A stretch of DNA of 64,000 bases, from positions 13,657,267 to 13,721,266 of the forward strand of contig OZ023214.1 in assembly GCA_963995525.1 (NCBI GenBank), read 5' to 3'. This document shows, in pieces, positions 32,957 through 46,020 of this stretch (position 1 is its first letter; the number at the start of each line of letters is the position of its first letter). The DNA comes from Escarpia spicata (lineage: Eukaryota > Annelida > Polychaeta > Sabellida > Siboglinidae). A model generated the notes under the pieces. It made no database searches and had not been told where the DNA came from. It saw only the letters and a list, made by a program, of their open reading frames with translations. A program made the translations under genes and the position numbers.

Positions 32957-35889
32957 TTATTGAGTGTTTGAGCCGCAGGATAGGCGACTGAAATCGTTTA
33001 TGGTCTCAGCCTGGAACTGCGACTCGTTTAGTTTATTCCAGTCTACTATTGTCTTTACACAGTATGAGTTTTTGAATTGGTCGGTGTGGGATGCAGGTAC
33101 TATATAGCACCTGGTGTTATTGGTTGTTAGGTGTTGTACAAAGTTTGAGGATGCGTGATCTGGGAAATGTTTGGGTTGGATGCGTCTTTTATTTATTCTT
33201 TGGGGCCAAAAGTATGTTTCTGCGGGGATGGCTGGGATAGATCCCTCAGCTATTTTGTACATGAATTTAAGTTCGTAGGTCCTGACGTCTGCTTTGTAGG
33301 GTATTGAGTTTTAGGTCTATTAATATGTTTGTGATCGATCCTTCATGTCTGGAATGGTAGTCGCCGGTAATGAAGCGAGCAGCACTTGTTGGATACGTTC
33401 TAGTTTATCTATGTCCCCCTGATGGTGTGGGTCCCACACTAAGGCTCCGTACTCTAAGGCAGCGTGCACAAGGGCAATATATGCGGTCCGTTTGCTGTTT
33501 ATAGGACAGTCGTATGTTACGTCTTAGGAAACCAAGTGTTGAGTTTGCTTTTTTAGTTGTTGTTGCGATGTGGGAGTGCCATTTAAGGTCGTCGGAGATA
33601 GAGATACCAAGATAGGGATTGCAGTTTACACGTTCTTGGGTGGCGTTATTTAGGGTGTAGAAATAGTCAGTTTTATGTTTTACACAGAGGATGTAGCATT
33701 TGTTTGTATTGAAGTTCATACCCCAGTCCTTTGCCCATTTTTGGAGTTGTTTTAGGTTGTGTTGTAGTGCAATGTGATCATTTAATGTTTTATTTCTCTA
33801 TATAGTAGGCAGTCATCTGCAAATAGGTGGACTTTAGAGTTTTCTGGTGCTGGTAGGTCGTTTATATGACAGAAAAATAGTAGGGGGGCAAGTACAGTGC
33901 CTTGCGGGACGCCAGATTTGACGGGTACTTCTCTTGAAGTTTCGCCATCTAGCACAACTTTCATAGATCTGTCAGTGAGGAAATTTTCTACCCACTTGAG
34001 CGTGGTTCCAGTTATGCCATACTAGGATAGTTTATGGAGAAGTTTTGTGTGGGAGACTGTGTCGAAAGCCTTGCTAAAGTCTAATATTGCTATGTCTACT
34101 TGAGTTCCAGAATCGAAAGAAGAGAATAGGTCATGCGTGGTGGTTAGGAGTTGTGTTTTGCAGGAGAAGCCTGCTCTGAAGCCATGGTTTAGGTGTGTTA
34201 GGATGTTGTGCTCTTCTAGGTAGGTCATGATGTGGCGGTAGATTATGTGTTGGAGAATTTTTTATGGGACCGATGTCAGGGAGATGGGGCGGTAGTTTTC
34301 TGGTAGGTGCTTATCTCCTTTTTTAAAGATAGCTGACACATTTGCTGTGCGCCAGTCTGACGGTAGGTTGCCTGTGTCTATGGAACTCTGAAAGATGTCT
34401 CAGAGTGCAGGGGATAGGGTGTCGGCACAGTTCTTAAGGACAGCATTGGGGATCTGGTCAGGGCCACATGCTTTATGCGGTTTGATGGACTTGAGTAATT
34501 TACATACTCCGATGGTGTCAATTTTAATGTCACATATATTGGGGTGTTGTGGGGGATTAAGGTGTGGGGGGGGGGCATATCTGTCTTCTTTCGTGAAGAA
34601 ACTCTGGAACTGGTCCAAGAGGATCTCAGCGTTTTCCTTACTGTTACACACCAGTGATCCATTCTTTTTTATGGGAGCTACTTCAATGTTGTCTTGTTTT
34701 CTACTTTTGATATAGCGCCAGAATGGCTTTGTGTTTTTTGTTTGGAGACCTGTGGTGATGGTGTTATTAATAAAGTCCCATTCTGCTTTACGCAAACTTC
34801 GTCTACATGTTTTCTGTATGTATTTGTAATTTTCCCAGTTGTTTGTTTTCTTAGCTTTATTGTGCAGTCTTCTCTTTCGCTTTAGTAGTCTTCGTAGCTT
34901 TCTGTTTAACCATGGGAGATTGCACCGACTGGAGCTGAGCTTTGATGGGATATGTTTGTTGATAGATTTCATTAGTGCGTTTTTGAAGATTGTTCAAAGA
35001 GTTTGTGTGCACGCACCTAATGTGCATTGAGTCTTTATTTCATTACACAGGGTGATGAAATCAGCATTTAGATTATCCCAGTCAGCGCGAGCAAATTGGT
35101 AAATTTTTTTGCGTTGTTTGTTTAGATGTTGGACTCAAAATCAAAATCCGTGACGATGATGTCATGGTCTGATATCCCTGGCACAGAAGCAGAGTTTGTC
35201 ACTACTATGGGATTTGTTGTAAAGATTAGGTCTAGTAGCTTGTCCTCTCTAGTGGAGCTAGTGTGGCTTTGTGTAAGCTGCGCACTTTCTGTTGTGTCAA
35301 TGAGGGCTTGTTGAATGGATCGCTCTGGTGCACATGTTTTCACAGTGCTTGTGTCCCATAGTATATCGGGACAGTTGACGTCTCCACAGAAGATTATTTG
35401 TTTTTGCATCGAGTTTGTTATGATCTTTGTCAGGGATTTATTTAGTTCACGAATGGTTTTGTCGCAGCTTTGCGGCATGTAGAATGAGCCTATTAGTAGG
35501 TTCTTTTTGTTTTGGAGTTGTACTTCGACCCACATGATTTCGCAGTCGCTATTCAGGTCTAGTTCAGTAGAGGATGTAAGGTCTTTCCATACAAGCACAA
35601 GGACACCGCCTCCTACTGCGTTGCGGTCTTTCCTGTAGGTGGTGTAGTTATTTGGGCACACTTCATTGGACTTTATGTTGTTACTAAGCCAATACTCACA
35701 GCCACAGATAACGTCTGGTTTTATGTAGTTTATGGATGCTTCCAGGTCGGCTCTTTTGTTAATTATGCTGATAGAAGTCTCCCGGCGACCAGACTTTTGA
35801 AGATACAAACAAATTAAGGACTGCTTGGCAATATGTATAGTCGAGACGCTGCGCGAAAGTCCATCGACCATCGCTCTGGTCACTTTCAA
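32957..35889 (-). mobile_element. Jockey/CR1-like LINE, fragmented
   Basis: Right to left: endonuclease 35889-35122 (CGCEYWLSNNIKSNE, FCGDVNCPDILWD, GISDHDIIVTDF), linker and RT start 34972-34400 (NLPWLNRKLRRLLKRKRRLH, KACGPDQIPNAVLKN), RT core 34228-34022 (FRAGFSCKTQL, LDFSKAFDTVSHTKLL) and 33964-33782 (VPQGTVLAPLLF, HLFADDCLLYR), tail 33719-32957 (PYLGISISDDLKWHSHI, NSYCVKTIVDWNKLNE). At least five breaks; inactive. Its 5' region (35890-36130) holds a strong hairpin. Confidence 0.85.
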
Positions 35890-36032
35890 AGATCAGCGCC
35901 TCCTCCAATCAACATATTTTTTGCACACACGATTAAGAATTTAATGGCGATCAGGATAGGAGTCGAGATAGTGGTGTTTGAACAATCGAACTGGGTGTGG
36001 CGCAATCGGGATACAGAGTCGCCATTGGGGTG

Positions 36033-36054
36033 CTTGCAGACGAGTGTCTGCAAG
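36033..36054. repeat. Perfect 9-bp hairpin with 4-base loop
   Basis: CTTGCAGAC, loop GAGT, GTCTGCAAG, just upstream of the endonuclease ORF of the - strand LINE. Confidence 0.8.
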
Positions 36055-36687
36055 TGCCCTGATCTTGTGAGGCAACCCATTCATGATCACGGTACGCGCT
36101 CAGTTGCATTGTTGAATAATCGAACTACGCACATGATCGTGAGAGGGATGTTTTGAGATACTTAATATTCACAATCGTTTAATCGTTTGTAGCCAAGAGT
36201 AGGGTTACGATGCAAATATAGCAGAGCATTGTGTAAAAAAGGCAGGGCATTAATTTTGCCCTTTTTTGGTACCAGGGCGTCACTGAAAAAGGGCATGGCA
36301 TAACGTCCTGCAAATTCGACCTAGGCAAAACACTGGTTGTGCTGTTTTGTAGGCCATAAAATGGTACCTTGCTAAACAGTTTTTTTTACCAACTTTCCCA
36401 GGCTCCATATACATAATCATCATATATATAATGTGTGAATTAAATCACAGTGGATATTCTGTCTTCCGGTATCAATTAGAATAAAGACACACAGGGAGAA
36501 AAAGCTCTGAGCAGTCGTAGGACTGGATACTGTGCTATATAAAACTTAACCTTTTTATAATCGGTTCTTAGACTTATTGGTTTCGGAATCTTGCCGAAAT
36601 TGTAATGTCAGTAATTTATGTGCAAGAACAGGCATAAACAAGATCAGAAAACAGTTGTTATCTAACAAGCAGCACACAAGCTATTAG

Positions 36688-36836
36688 GAGCATTTAGGAA
36701 ACTAATATTTGAGATTTTTCGGTTGGGTATTTCAGGATTATGTGATAAAAAATCTACGAAGACATAGTGCAGTGGAGTTTTTAAAAATTCATTGATTCGA
36801 TGTGGAATGACCCTGCCAATAATTACCACCCATTGT
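36688..36836. repeat. About 145-bp direct repeat, copy 1
   Basis: TTTAGGAAACTAATATTTGA to CCAATAATTACCACCC. A diverged copy is at 38152-38289, so two copies bracket segment S copy 1. Confidence 0.85.
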
Positions 36837-36844
36837 GATTCCGA

Positions 36845-38149
36845 TAATACGTTACATCTATAAATGATAACATGTTATGATAATAATAATATGACAATGA
36901 TACCTTTAGTAGTCAGTACATTATATAACATAAATGTCAACATCCTGGCGTGCAATGCAGCACCTACAGGGACAGTTCGATCTGGAGCAACAACTGTGTC
37001 AAGTGAACAATGTGCTACAATGACACATACTCCACTCTGATACCCCCACTCCTAGTTCCTGCTGACCTCTTGCCCTGTTGGCAGATTACCTTCTGATTTT
37101 ACTTGGCTTGTGATCACAAACTAAATCAATTTGCATTCTAATCTTGCATACCTGTGTGTGTTGTGTGCCTACATGTGACAGTGTGTGTGTGTTGTGTGCC
37201 TACATGTGACAGTGTGTGTGTGTTGTGTGCGTACACGTGACTGTGTGTGTGTGTTGTGTGCGTACACGTGACTGTGTGTGTGTGTGTTGTGTGCGTACAC
37301 GTGACTGTGTGTTGTGTGCCTACATGTGACTGTGTGTGTGTGTTGTGTGCCTACATGTGACAGTGTGTGTGTGTTGTGTGCCTACATGTGACTGTGTGTG
37401 TGTGTTGTGTGCCTACATGTGACTGTGTGTGTGTGCTGTGTGCGTACTCGTGACTGTGTGTGTGTGTTGTGTGCCTACATGTGACTGTGTGTGTGTGTTG
37501 TGTGCCTACATGTGACTGTGTGTGTGTTGTGTGCCAACATGTGACAGTGTGTGTGTGTTGTGTGCGTACATGTGACTGTGTGTGTGTTGTGTGCCTACAC
37601 GTGACTGTATGTACCTGATACATATGTATTGAATATTTTCTAAAATATTTAACTGTAAGTAGAAAGTGGACATGTGTTTGCAAAGTTGAAAAAACTTGTC
37701 GTGAAGACAGAGTAATGTGAAAGGGGGGCTCAATTTGCTAAGTAGAGGATTGTTGATGTTCAGTTTGTTTTGTCAGTGAGTGCATCAGTCCACCTTTGAC
37801 CGGGTTCTCACTTCAGTATATTGACCGGGTGATGCGATATCACCTCTGTTCTAAACGAGCATGTTGAATTTAGCACATTGTAAAACAAAACAAAGATCAG
37901 TAACATGACATTGTGGCTCTAACTAAGGCTTAATAGGGTACATTGGATGTTCAAATCTTGACAAAACTTTGAAATGTGTATCTAATGAATTGTAATATTG
38001 GTATTGTTTGAGAATACTTTGTGTCTTTTTCTTATTAGGTGCTACGTTGGCCTTGTCATATTGCAGCTAGTAGGTGAAATATGTGCTGCTGTACAGCCTG
38101 TAGATGTAGCCTTGGCAACTTGGCTGTCCTACGACTAACTAGTCACTTT
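36845..38149. repeat. Segment S, copy 1 (1.3 kb) with short GT minisatellite
   Basis: Left unique part 36845-37149, minisatellite 37150-37612, right unique part 37613-38149 ending CTACGACTAACTAGTCACTT. The unique parts match 40653-43153 almost base for base. Confidence 0.95.
37150..37612. repeat. GT-rich minisatellite, about 16 units
   Basis: Unit GTGTGTTGTGTGCCTACATG plus TGAC(T/A)GTGTGTG, with an internal (GT)n of variable length. Units carry either CATGTG or CACGTG. Confidence 0.95.
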
Positions 38150-38151
38150 AG

Positions 38152-38289
38152 TATTTAGGAAACTAATATTTCAGATTTTTCGGTTTGGTATTTGAGTATT
38201 CTCTAATAAAAAAATCTACAAAGACAGTGCAGTGTAATTTTTGAAAATCCATTGATTTGGTGTTGAATGACTGCCAATAATTACCACCC
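38152..38289. repeat. About 140-bp direct repeat, copy 2
   Basis: Pairs with 36688-36836; roughly 85 percent alike by eye. Confidence 0.85.
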
Positions 38290-38987
38290 GTGGTGAACCC
38301 CAAACTTAACAACCTCATCTTAAGATGGCTGTATAACTGTGCTTACAATTCTGTTGCAGGCCATTCAAGTAACCATCTATTGCCTGTAGTTGGATGAATG
38401 AAACTGTGACCTCTGCCGCGTTGTTGCCAGGACTGTTAGCTACACAGCCGACCCCACCCAGCTGAGAAGTGCAACAAAAGGTACGGTAAAAATTACACAA
38501 ATGTATCGACAATTCCATTAAGATACAGATGTTTGTGAGACTCTTCTTGGAAACTTGCAGTCAATGAATAATTTAAACTGACAGCATCTATTGCCAAGAG
38601 ACATTGAGCTGTTGGCATAGCTATTGAACCAGTATTATCACAGGTCTTGCTTATTGGTGATGATATTTCAATGCCCATGTACATTTAACAAAGTAGATAT
38701 CTGCTGCTGTGTGTGTTGTCATTGCGACTATGTATCTGACAACGTTGTGAATATAGTAAAAGATCCGTCGTAAATTTGTATAAATTTCTGCTGTCAGTTC
38801 ATGGATCTTGAAATCACGCCAACATTGTGTAGTTTACAAGTTTATGCGGCTTCTGTTTGTTTCTAAAAGAAGACAACAATTTTATTTTTGTTTTGATAGG
38901 ATGGTTTTCATTGGTTAAATTGACAGGACTGTGTTTTCTGTATAATTACTGTCATCAGTCTCAGATTTTAAAAACTAAAACCTGTCC
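38290..38987. other. Unassigned stretch between repeats
   Basis: No supported gene or repeat seen. Confidence 0.3.
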
Positions 38988-39001
38988 ATAGTGAACATTG
39001 C

Positions 39002-40017
39002 CGGTGTCATGGAAAATGGACCCCGGGTCCATTTTCCCTATAGAATATGGACCCGGCGGGTCCATATTGATTATTCTATTATATAATATGGACCCACCCT
39101 ATAGAACTTTGACCCGGGTGGGGTCCATACTCTATGGGGGGTCCGTTTTCTATGTCATAGAATATGGATCCCATAGATTATGGACCCGGGGTACATTTTC
39201 TAAGGGGGTCCATAATATTCTGACATATATAGAAAATGGACCCCATAGATTATGGTCCCAGATTCCATATTCTATGGGGGTCCATATTCAATGACATATA
39301 TCTAGACATGTTGTATATATCTATGATATCTGACACCCACCAGGGAATTAGAACTCACACTGCCCCCCCCCCCCCCCCACTATAAACTGTACATACAAAG
39401 TAATAAAGTAAATTGTGATTTAATAGATCTGAGTAAGTCTAATGGAAAACCAATTTGCATACATGTTTTTTGTTGTTGACAAATTTCTGATTTAACTTTG
39501 AAACAGAGCCATACTGTGAGTCAAATGGAGTTGAATTTAGCTTCTCACATGACCTCTTAGTGGTTTATGTGAGCACTGCTGAAAGGGAGACAGATCAAGT
39601 AACTCAAAGGTTCAAAGCACCAACTGGTCTTGTGAAACATTAACACAGGCAAAGTATAACAAAGTGAGTGGATAGCTAGGAAGAAAACATCAAAAACACT
39701 GACTGGCAAGGCAAGCTATCTATTCATACAAGATGTGAAACTACACAATGCTAAAACATCAAAAGCAAAATATCTATTACAATTTGGTTGTTAATCCCCA
39801 AATGATTGGGCTGGTATTCAATTGAAACTTTGGCTAAAATGTGTAAATAGTATATTTTTGTTGTTACAAAATTTACATAAATGATGGCTGTAACATTCAA
39901 GTTACAATCTAAAAACATTTGATAATTTGTCAGCTTTTTATTAAGGGGGTCCACATTTTATAATAGAATATGGATCCCCGGGTCCATTTTCTATGGGGGT
40001 CCGTATGGCCAGGACAT
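39002..40017. mobile_element. Unclassified 1-kb element rich in GGACCC hairpins
   Basis: Both ends are made of short perfect palindromes around GGACCC/GGGTCC, for example 39011-39037 (13-bp arms, 1-base centre) and 39044-39068 (11-bp arms). At least six such blocks lie at 39005-39300 and more at 39943-40015. The middle (39306-39942) is plain AT-rich with a C17 run at 39363. A 14-bp direct repeat, ATAGTGAACA(T/A)TGC, flanks the unit at 38988-39001 and 40018-40031, like a target-site duplication. No protein is coded and I do not recognise the family. Confidence 0.55.
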
Positions 40018-40652
40018 ATAGTGAACAATGCAAAGTAGGGACTTTCAAAAATGTCCACTGTAGACATGTTTCTGTTTTGGACAGGTGTCTGCAAAGGCAG
40101 GTGACTAATGTCATAATAAAAATTGCAGATTTCTAACAGGTTCAGATCAAAATGTATTGGCAGGTGACAACGTTTTTAAAATGCATGTGGCTGTGAACAT
40201 GTTACATGACGAATATATGGCATGTGCTTGAAATATCTTGGCAATTTATTAGTGCCAAGTTATTACTGCCAAGTTGGTCTTGTTGTGTCTTGTCTGTGTT
40301 TTGGAAAGAAAAGATCCTCTCGGTTTGCTCTAATCTGTGTGTAAACGGAATTAACCTGTTTTGTGTATGTATTTCAACGTCTGTGGTTAGGTGGTACACT
40401 TATTATTGTACAGACAGAGTGTGGTCTTGGAGAATGACCTGTTTTGTCGTGTTTGTTCAGCCACTATGCTGCCGCTGGGTTTATAGGTCCTCCACAATGT
40501 TGCCAAGGCGATTAATTAATTAATATTCAATTTTTTACTAGAGTAATTACATACAAGATATGGGGATGCAAGATAAAATGCGTACTTATCTTTGATAGTA
40601 AGGTGTTTTGTTATATTAGGAATATTATCTATGATAGTACCATGTGCATGAA

Positions 40653-41049
40653 TAATACCTCACATTTATAAATGATAACACGTTATGATAATAATAATAT
40701 GACAATGATACCTTTGGTAGTCAGTACATTATATAACATAAATGTCAACATCCTGGCGTGCAATGCAGCACCTACAGGGACAGTTCGATCTGGAGCAACA
40801 ACTGTGTCAAGTGAACAATGTGCTACAATGACACATACTCCACTCTGATACCCCCACTCCTAGTTCCTGCTGACCTCTTGCCCTGTTGGCAGATTACCTT
40901 CTGATTTTACTTGGCTTGTGATCACAAACTAAATCAATTTGCATTCTAATCTTTCATACCTGTGTGTGTGTTGTGTGCCTACATGTGACAGTGTGATTGT
41001 GTTGTGTGCCTACATGTGACTGTGTGTGTGTGCTGTGTGCGTACACGTG

Positions 41050-41085
<36 letters not shown>

Positions 41086-41722
41086 GTGTGCCTACATGTG
41101 ACTGTGTGTGTGCGTTGTGTGCCTACATGTGACTGTGTGTGTGTTGTGTGCCTACATGTGACTGTGTGTGTGCTGTGTGCCTACACGTGACTGTGTGTGT
41201 GTGTGTTGTGTGCCTACATGTGACAGTGTGTGTGTGTGTTGTGTGCCTACATGTGACAGTGTGTGTGTGTGTTGTGTGCCTACATGTGACAGTGTGTGTG
41301 CTGTGTGCGTACACGTGACTGTGTGTGTGTGTGTGTGTGTGTGTGTTGTGTGCCTAAATGTGACAGTGTGTGTGTGTGTTGTGTGCCTACATGTGACAGT
41401 GTGTGTGTTGTGTGCCTACATGTGACAGTGTGTGTGTGTGTTGTGTGCCTACATGTGACAGTGTGTGTGCTGTGTGCGTACATGTGTGTGTGTGTGTTGT
41501 GTGCCTACATGTGACTGTGTGTGTGTGTGTGTGTGTTGTGTGCCTACATGTGACTGTGTGTGTGTTGTGTGCCTACATGTGACAGTGTGTGTGCTGTGTG
41601 CGTACATGTGTGTGTGTGCTGTGTGCGTACACGTGACTGTGTGTGTGTGTGTGTTGTGTGCCTACATGTGACTGTATGTGTGTGTTGTGTGCCTACATGT
41701 GACAGTGTGTGTGCTGTGTGCG

Positions 41723-41788
<66 letters not shown>

Positions 41789-42549
41789 GTGTGCCTACAT
41801 GTGACTGTGTGTGTGTGTGTTGTGTGCCTACACGTGACTGTGTGTGTGTGTGTGTGTGTTGTGTGCCTACATGTGACTGTGTGTGTGTGTGTGTTGTGTG
41901 CCTACATGTGACTGTATGTGTGTGTGTGTTGTGTGCCTACATGTGACTGTGTGTGTGTGTTGTGTGCCTACATGTGACAGTGTGTGTGTGTTGTGTGCCT
42001 ACATGTGACAGTGTGTGTGTGTTGTGTGCCTACATGTGACAGTGTGTGTTTGTTGTGTGCCTACATGTAACTGTGTGTGTGTGTTGTGTGCCTACATGTG
42101 ACTGTGTGTGTGTGTTGTGTGCGTACACGTGACTGTGTGTGTGTTGTGTGCCTACATGTGACAGTGTGTGTGTGTTGTGTGCCTACATGTGACAGTGTGT
42201 GTGTGTTGTGTGCCTACATGTGACTGTGTGTGTGTGTTGTGTGCCTACATGTGACTGTGTGTGTGTGTTGTGTGCGTACATGTGACAGTGTGTTGTGTGC
42301 CTACATGTGACAGTGTGTGTGTTATGTGCCTACATGTGACTGTGTGTGTGTGTTGTGTGCCTACATGTGACTGTGTGTGTGTGTTGTGTGCCTACATGTG
42401 ACTGTGTGTGTGTTGTGAGCGTACACGTGACTGTGTGTGTGTTGTGTGCGTACACGTGACTGTGTGTGTGTGTTGTGTGCCTACAAGTGACTGTGTGTGT
42501 GTGTTGTGAGCGTACACGTGACTGTGTGTGTGTTGTGTGCGTACACGTG

Positions 42550-42580
<31 letters not shown>

Positions 42581-43153
42581 TGTGTGCCTACACGCGACTG
42601 TGTACCTGGTACATATGTATTGAATATTTTCAAAAATATTTAACTAAGTAGAAAGTGGACATGTGTTTGCAAAGTTGAAAAAACTTGTCGTGAAGACAGA
42701 GTAATGTGAAAGGGGGGCTCAATTTGCTAAGTACAGGATTGTTGATGTTCAGTTTGTTTTGTCAGTTTGTTTTGTTAGTGAGTGCATCAGTCCACCTTTG
42801 ACCGGGTTCTCACTTCAGTATCTTGACCGGGTGATGCGATATCACCTCTGTTCTAAATGAGCATGTTGAATTTAGCACATTGTAAAACAAAACAAAGATC
42901 AGTAACATGACATTGTGGTTCTAACTAAGGCTTAATAGGGTACATTGGATGTTCAAATCTTGACAAAACTTTGAAATGTGTATCTAATGAATTGTAATAT
43001 TGGTATTGTTTGGGAATACTTTGTGTCTTTTTCTTATTAGGTGCTACGTTGGCCTTGTCATATTGCAGCTAGTAGGTGAAATATGTGCTGCTGTACAGCC
43101 TGTACATGTAGCCTCGGCAACTTGGCTGTCCTACGACTAACTAGTCACTTACA
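40653..43153. repeat. Segment S, copy 2 (2.5 kb) with expanded GT minisatellite
   Basis: Same order as copy 1: left part 40653-40960, minisatellite 40961-42605, right part 42606-43153. The length gain is nearly all in the minisatellite. Confidence 0.95.
40961..42605. repeat. GT-rich minisatellite, about 50 units
   Basis: Same unit as 37150-37612, with GT runs up to about 30 repeats (near 41735-41788). Long Cys/Val-rich open frames across it are artefacts. Confidence 0.95.
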
Positions 43154-43912
43154 GACTGTGTGATTTAAGGTGGAGAGTAGAAATGAAGTGTGGTGTGATT
43201 TGCCTTGACACGCCAGTCCTTTGTGATCAGTTATTATAAAGATATTTTCCTACAGGAAGATAATAAATAATTAGGTCTGTGAACACGTTAATGTTTTTCC
43301 TATTTATTGATCCTAAAAGGTCAACATCCATTCTCTGTATCAACACAAACTATTCTCATAAATACTCTCTCCCTTCTCTTCAAGCTGTATCGAGAACTTG
43401 GCTGCATTCATACTACAATAAAACCTTATTTTATTATATGGACAGGTAGGACAGGTTATGGCTATGGACAATGTCATTCAGTTTTTTCAAGTGTCCACGT
43501 TATAGAAAGGTTTTTGTTATGTCCACTTAGGCATAACTTATACCATTTTGCATTTAAGAAAGTGTAAGCAGAACATGACTGGCCTTTCCAAGAATATTTA
43601 TTAAGAAGACAGTCACAACTGCAGTGGCAGTATGGAAATATCTGACATGCATGAGAAGCATTGTCCGTGTATTTAGCATCTGGTATATTTAATTCAGTTG
43701 CCAGTGACGTAAGTCCAGCAGACTTGTGTTAGGTACTCTTACATCGGGGCAGAAACCAACCAACTGGTGAATGAGAACTTGACCCCAATTGTCACACATG
43801 CATGCAGGCATACATCTTATTGGCAGCTGTTGGTGTGACCTTGGCTCAACTTGAGTGCTTTATTACACTGGCTAGTGAAGCTGCTAACTTCAGTACTGAG
43901 TGTCCTAAGGTG
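43154..43912. other. Unassigned stretch
   Basis: Nothing I can support. Confidence 0.3.
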
Positions 43913-44008
43913 CTGTTTGTTTCTAGGCCAGTTAACACAGTGGATCATATGTACCTCTGGCTGTTTGTTTCTAGGCCAGTTAACACAGTAGATCATACGT
44001 ACCTCTGG
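43913..44008. repeat. 48-bp tandem duplication
   Basis: Two copies of CTGTTTGTTTCTAGGCCAGT plus 28 bases, three differences, in a small open frame of doubtful meaning. Confidence 0.9.
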
Positions 44009-44444
44009 CTGTTGGTAATGGATGTGGAATAATGCTGAGTGAAATACATCAAATAAGTTATATATAATCATACACCAACCTATGTGTGAAGCAGTTATAG
44101 AGATTCTTAAATGGCTTATGAACACATACTTGAAGCATTGGCGTGATTGAGGTACTGTGTCTCAGTCACGGTGGGCGATCGTCCTGTGCTGACATTCTTG
44201 TGTGCATTTAAAGGATGGTCTCACAAGTTTGACAAGTCCAAATCAATTACTGTCTTCTGTATTGGTTCCAGCCACCACCTATCTCAGCCAATGTGTCGCG
44301 TGTCACCTGTAAATTTCAGCGTTACAGAATGGCTTCCTAAACCATTTAACCAGTGGTTGTAACCGACCAGTTTCAAATGATGTGACATGGTTGCTGAGAC
44401 GTTACCCACCATGATGCTTGGTTCTGATATCCACAATGGTGGCA

Positions 44445-44475
44445 TTAGTGTAAGTTCCAATTGAACTTACACTAA
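44445..44475. repeat. Perfect 13-bp hairpin
   Basis: TTAGTGTAAGTTC, loop CAATT, GAACTTACACTAA. No gene next to it. Confidence 0.8.
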
Positions 44476-45939
44476 AATGGTGCAACCACCCCTGGGCTTA
44501 ATGCACTACTGGATCAATGCACATGTATTATTTTTAATGTTCCTTGTTGCTATTGAAGTTGCAGTGAATCAGCAAGACTGCAGTGTTTAATGAGGTCATG
44601 GTTTGCTTGCTCTGGGATTTTTATATACGTACTTACATACCTACCAATACATAGACACAACAGTGACTTCACTATCGTAACTCGATGGTCTGATAACAAA
44701 TATTGAGACAACTTAATTTGGTGTCACACTTGATGAATCAGAAAATTTATTTCAAATTAGTCTTATAAAAGAAATTCACTGACATGATTTACATAATTAA
44801 ATCATCCTAAAATATTGTTTTGTTTGAGTGAAATAAATAAAATCATAGCTTTCGGACTACACCAAACATTATTCACCAAATGGGTGCACAGTAGTTGCAT
44901 TTTTGATTAAATAAAAACATCAGCATCTCGGACAGTTCTGTGACATTGGAAACCCTGAAGTTTTGTATTTATGTAGATCATCCTAAGTATGTCACCATTA
45001 CCGTATTATGCCCATTAGATGTGCAGTGCATGAGTGCAAGGGCTTTGGTGTGCGTGTATTAATAATTATTTATCTTGAGACATAAGTAGCACAAGCTGTG
45101 AGGGGTGGGCAGACGCATAAATTGCATACACGTCACACACCGGCAACTCTAAGGTAGATAACGTGTAGTCAGATTCAGTAAATCTACCAAAATGTCCGGT
45201 GCTCGATCGACAGAACACACGGTATCCTATGTGCTGAATCAGGACTCAAATAGTTCACAACCACATGCTTTGCCAACGTCTGGGCAGCGATGCAACACAA
45301 TGATTATGAATATCATGTTATTTTGACCATTCCTATGTGTTGCTAGAATGCCCGACTTTGACTAATAAAACGAAACTGACAGAAACATAATGCCATCTTA
45401 CGGCTAATGAGCAAATTGTTATTATCTAGAAAATATCTGCCAGGTGGCGCCAGTGGGGGCATACCGTATTAGCCATTATTAAAGCGCACTCTCACACATT
45501 GAAAATATGTTTAAGTGCGTGGTTTCACTTCTGTAAAAAGGGGGTTTGCGTCTATTAGTGCGCATCAGTAGGAACAGGGAATCCCAATCTACGGACAAAT
45601 CCATTTTATACAGAATTTTGACACTTATTTCTATCTACGAACAAACAAATATTTTAAAGGAAAACAAAAGGCAACGTTTTGGTGTTAAGCATCTAAAAGA
45701 GTTAATACAAACTAACAATTTCCAACTACAATCACATTTTTAACGTCCGCGGTTTACCAGGAAAACATTTTTGAACACGCAACTACCGAATTTCTATGGA
45801 CTACGCCATTGTTAGAAGAAAGTGACGTCACACTGTCGTAACTTTTCTGTGTACTATTTGTTCCCAACTCCGTTAGGTGGCGCTATGGTAAGTTTACCAA
45901 TTAAACTATGTGCACATGCGCTGTGACTGTGTAAATAAG
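44476..45939. other. Upstream region of the P2X7-C-like gene
   Basis: AT-rich; no exon, RNA gene or repeat recognised. Confidence 0.35.
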
Positions 45940-46020
45940 ATGGCTTTCCAATTCTTCGGAAGACAACGAAAACCAAATCGATTTCGAAGCCGCTGGTTAC
46001 CGGTTTGAACCACAAAAACA
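45940..46020 (+). pseudogene. Out-of-frame N-terminal block of the P2X7-C-like gene
   Basis: ATG 45940 is in the frame of ATG 46021 but meets a stop. In the +1 frame between them lies NSSEDNENQIDFEAAGYRFE, which resembles the acidic GY.FEP opening of related proteins. One frameshift near 45950 and a second in an A-run near 46016 would restore one protein. Either two compensating indels or a real start at 46021. Confidence 0.4.

Noticed and set aside
32779..32991. 70-codon frame from a true ATG
   Set aside because: It ends inside the 3' region of a LINE and resembles nothing I know; no splice support.
41168..42651. Many Cys/Val/His/Thr-rich open frames on both strands
   Set aside because: They are translations of the GT minisatellite, not proteins.
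43802..44032. 76-codon frame with a signal-peptide-like start
   Set aside because: The rest is a 48-bp tandem duplication with no family resemblance and no splice context.
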